Origin: Thermoplasmata archaeon
GTDB taxonomy: Archaea > Thermoplasmatota > Thermoplasmata > UBA184
Assembly: GCA_030042855.1 (NCBI GenBank)
Contig: JASHYU010000093.1
Location: 1 to 5,361 of the forward strand
Reading direction: 5' to 3'
DNA length: 5,361 nt
In this document: positions 3,748-5,361 of the stretch, in pieces
How the letters are laid out: the number at the start of each line of letters is the position of its first letter
How positions within the stretch are numbered: the stretch's first letter is position 1
Program-made: the position numbers and the translations under genes
Notes under the pieces: model-generated
What the model was told of the DNA's origin: nothing
Seen by the model: the letters and a program-made list of their open reading frames with translations, nothing else
Databases searched by the model: none

Positions 3748-5361
3748 GTGCGCCCGGGCCAGGATGCGATCGTCCGCGAGGTCGCGTCGATCGCCGAACG
3801 CGGGGGTCCCCTGCTCGTCAACGCCCCGACGGGCAGCGGCAAGACGGTCGCGGTGCTGGCGCCCCTCTTGGAGCACGCCGAGGCCGCGAACCACAAGGTC
3901 CTCTACCTCGTGCGGACGCACTCCCAGGAGGTCCAGGTCCTCCAGGAGACCCGAGCGATCGGCCACCGCCTGGAGCGCCCGGCGCTCGCGGTCGGGCTGG
4001 CCGGCCGGGCCCGTCGCTGCTTCCTGCTCGAGAACGTCGCCGAGATCAAAGGGGCGACGGCCGAGGAGCACGGGAAGCTCTGCGCCGACCGCAAGCGGGC
4101 GACCGAGCGGGCGATGCAGGGTGAGGCGTCGATGGCCCCACCACCCGAGCTCCCCGAGGGCGGGGAGATCGACCTCGCCGACCTCGACGGGTGCCCGTAC
4201 TACGCGCGCGTGCTCCAGGCGGACCTCGAGACCCTCGGCGAGCGGTTCCGCGCGAAGCTCCCGACGCCCCCCGAGTTCGAGGCGTACGCGCGGGAGGAGA
4301 ACCTCTGCGCCTACGAGCTCGCGAAGCGCCTCCTGCCCGACGCCCGGGTCGTCACGGCCCCCTACGCGTTCTTCTTCCACCCGTACATCCGGCGCGCGCT
4401 CTTCGACTGGATGCGGATCGGCCCCGAGCGGCTCGACCTCGTGATCGACGAGGCGCACAACCTGCCGAACCATCTCCGGGACCTCGCGACCGTCGCCTTG
4501 CCCCAGGAGTCCGTCCGCCGCGCCCGCGCGGAGATCTCGGAGCGCGGGGACTTCCAGCTTCCCGACGGGCCGAGCGCGAGCCGGTTCCTCGACCTGGTCG
4601 GCGCGGCGGTCGAGGAGCTCATCCACGCGCTGGCCCGCGAGGACGACGCGGTCCTCCCGCCGTCGATCTTCGAGGAGGCGCTCCTGACCGCCCTCGGCGG
4701 CACCTCCCACCGGCTCGACACCTGGCTCGGCGCGCTCGCCACCTGGGGGGAGAACCTCCGCGACGAGCGCCGGCGCGAACGCCGCCTCCCCCGGTCCTGG
4801 GTCCATACCGTCGCCCTCACGCTCCTGTCGTGGCCGCAGCTCGAGCCGCCGGCCTACGTCAAGGTCGCGACGCGCCTCCCGCGTCCCGCGCTCGAAGCGT
4901 ACGCCCTCGACGCGTCGGTGCCGGCCCGTCCGATCTCCGATTGCCACCTCTCCGTCCACCTCTCGGGCACGCTCGCGCCGCTCGAGGAGTACCGGGACTC
5001 CCTCGGCCTCGGAGCCGCGGCCCGGCTCGTGGACGTGCCGTCGCACTTCCCCCCGGAGAACCGCAAGTTCCTCTACGACCCGAGCGTGACGACCCGGTTC
5101 GAGGAGCTGCGGGCCGATCCCCGAGCGATCCCGCGCCTCGCGGATCGCCTGGTCGAGGTCCTCCAAGCGCTCCCGGTGAAGACCGCCGTCTTCTTCCCGA
5201 GCTTCGACCTCCTGCAGAGGGTCCTCGAAGCGGGCCTCCAGTCCCAGCTCCCCGGCAACGTGTTCATCGAGTACAGCAAGATGCCCACCGGCGATCTCTG
5301 GCGGTCGATCGAGGGCTGGAAGAAGGATCCCGAGGGCACGATCCTCCTCGGCGTCGCGGGC
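3748..5361 (+). CDS. XPD/Rad3-family iron-sulfur DNA helicase (3' end beyond window)
   Basis: XPD-family enzymes are ATP-driven 5'-3' DNA helicases of superfamily 2, used in archaeal DNA repair. Numbering from GTG 3748, Walker A APTGSGKT is at 26-33 and a LVRTHSQ motif Ia follows at 54-60. Cys91, Cys112, Cys149 (in GCPYY) and Cys187 are the four expected [4Fe-4S] ligands. The Walker B box VIDEAHN is at 232-238. A charged helical Arch-like segment spans about 245-390, then SGTLAPLEEY at 406-415 and AVFFPSFD at 480-487 begin the second motor domain. The frame ends at GTILLGVAG, just before motifs V and VI, so roughly a hundred residues are missing. The start is uncertain: GTG 3748 is the only conventional start after the in-frame TAA at 3670-3672 that keeps Walker A, yet the codons just upstream read LFPYR and align with the FPY of human XPD. 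ACG 3709 (GGAG six bases before it) and CTG 3733 are alternatives. Bacterial DinG is a related possibility; the GCPYY spacing and context favour archaeal XPD. Confidence 0.92.
   Translation, partial: MRPGQDAIVREVASIAERGGPLLVNAPTGSGKTVAVLAPLLEHAEAANHKVLYLVRTHSQEVQVLQETRAIGHRLERPALAVGLAGRARRCFLLENVAEIKGATAEEHGKLCADRKRATERAMQGEASMAPPPELPEGGEIDLADLDGCPYYARVLQADLETLGERFRAKLPTPPEFEAYAREENLCAYELAKRLLPDARVVTAPYAFFFHPYIRRALFDWMRIGPERLDLVIDEAHNLPNHLRDLATVALPQESVRRARAEISERGDFQLPDGPSASRFLDLVGAAVEELIHALAREDDAVLPPSIFEEALLTALGGTSHRLDTWLGALATWGENLRDERRRERRLPRSWVHTVALTLLSWPQLEPPAYVKVATRLPRPALEAYALDASVPARPISDCHLSVHLSGTLAPLEEYRDSLGLGAAARLVDVPSHFPPENRKFLYDPSVTTRFEELRADPRAIPRLADRLVEVLQALPVKTAVFFPSFDLLQRVLEAGLQSQLPGNVFIEYSKMPTGDLWRSIEGWKKDPEGTILLGVAG

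Noticed and set aside
3764..4444. A plus-strand frame with an ATG overlapping the helicase
   Set aside because: Its translation is a Ser/Arg/Thr repeat-like string typical of a +1 shadow; the helicase frame has Walker A, Walker B and iron-sulfur ligands.
3592..5166. A 524-codon minus-strand frame opposite the helicase
   Set aside because: It is low-complexity Arg/Glu/Gly/Leu sequence with no family pattern, while the opposite strand carries all the XPD motifs and cysteines.
1..5361. A defence island, mobile element or biosynthetic system
   Set aside because: No transposase, integrase, nuclease, toxin pair, repeat array or tRNA-flanked boundary was found. Helicase presence alone is explained by ordinary archaeal DNA repair.

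Overview
The window is a compact, very GC-rich stretch. It is best read as chromosomal DNA of a high-GC archaeon, possibly of the Thermoplasmatota, although that rank is only a guess. The archaeal reading rests on four things: an XPD/Rad3-family helicase with all four iron-sulfur cysteines, an LDH-like malate dehydrogenase followed by a two-cluster FixX-type ferredoxin, two short divergent intergenic regions whose only A/T islands resemble archaeal TATA boxes, and tightly packed genes. No tRNA, rRNA, CRISPR array, insertion sequence or phage gene was seen.

Layout. (1) A leftward cluster runs from 1587 to 1: two small coiled-coil proteins whose genes overlap by 29 nt, then ketopantoate reductase (coenzyme A synthesis), then the first 53 codons of phosphoglycerate kinase, cut by the window edge. 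(2) A divergent control region at 1588-1698 holds a palindromic CTTAAG and three copies of one 10-bp word, two of them forming a perfect inverted repeat over the ribosome-binding site of the next gene. (3) A rightward pair at 1699-2981 encodes malate dehydrogenase and a FixX-like ferredoxin. (4) A leftward gene at 3028-3549 encodes a four-helix GtrA-like membrane protein and converges on the ferredoxin gene across 46 bp. (5) A second divergent region at 3550-3747 contains CTTAAAA and an 8-bp dyad. (6) A rightward XPD-like helicase gene runs off the right edge.

The two halves around 1588-1698 are mostly central metabolism: glycolysis/gluconeogenesis (pgk), CoA supply (ketopantoate reductase), the TCA cycle (mdh) and electron transfer (FixX-like). 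A shared control region would fit this, but co-regulation is inferred. The GtrA-like protein and the helicase look unrelated to that theme.

No clear new defence or mobile system is visible. The points most worth a second look are the three-copy repeat in the mdh control region, the overlapping pair of unrecognised coiled-coil genes, and the helicase gene. The helicase gene has no ATG, GTG or TTG upstream of residues that look like the conserved XPD amino terminus.
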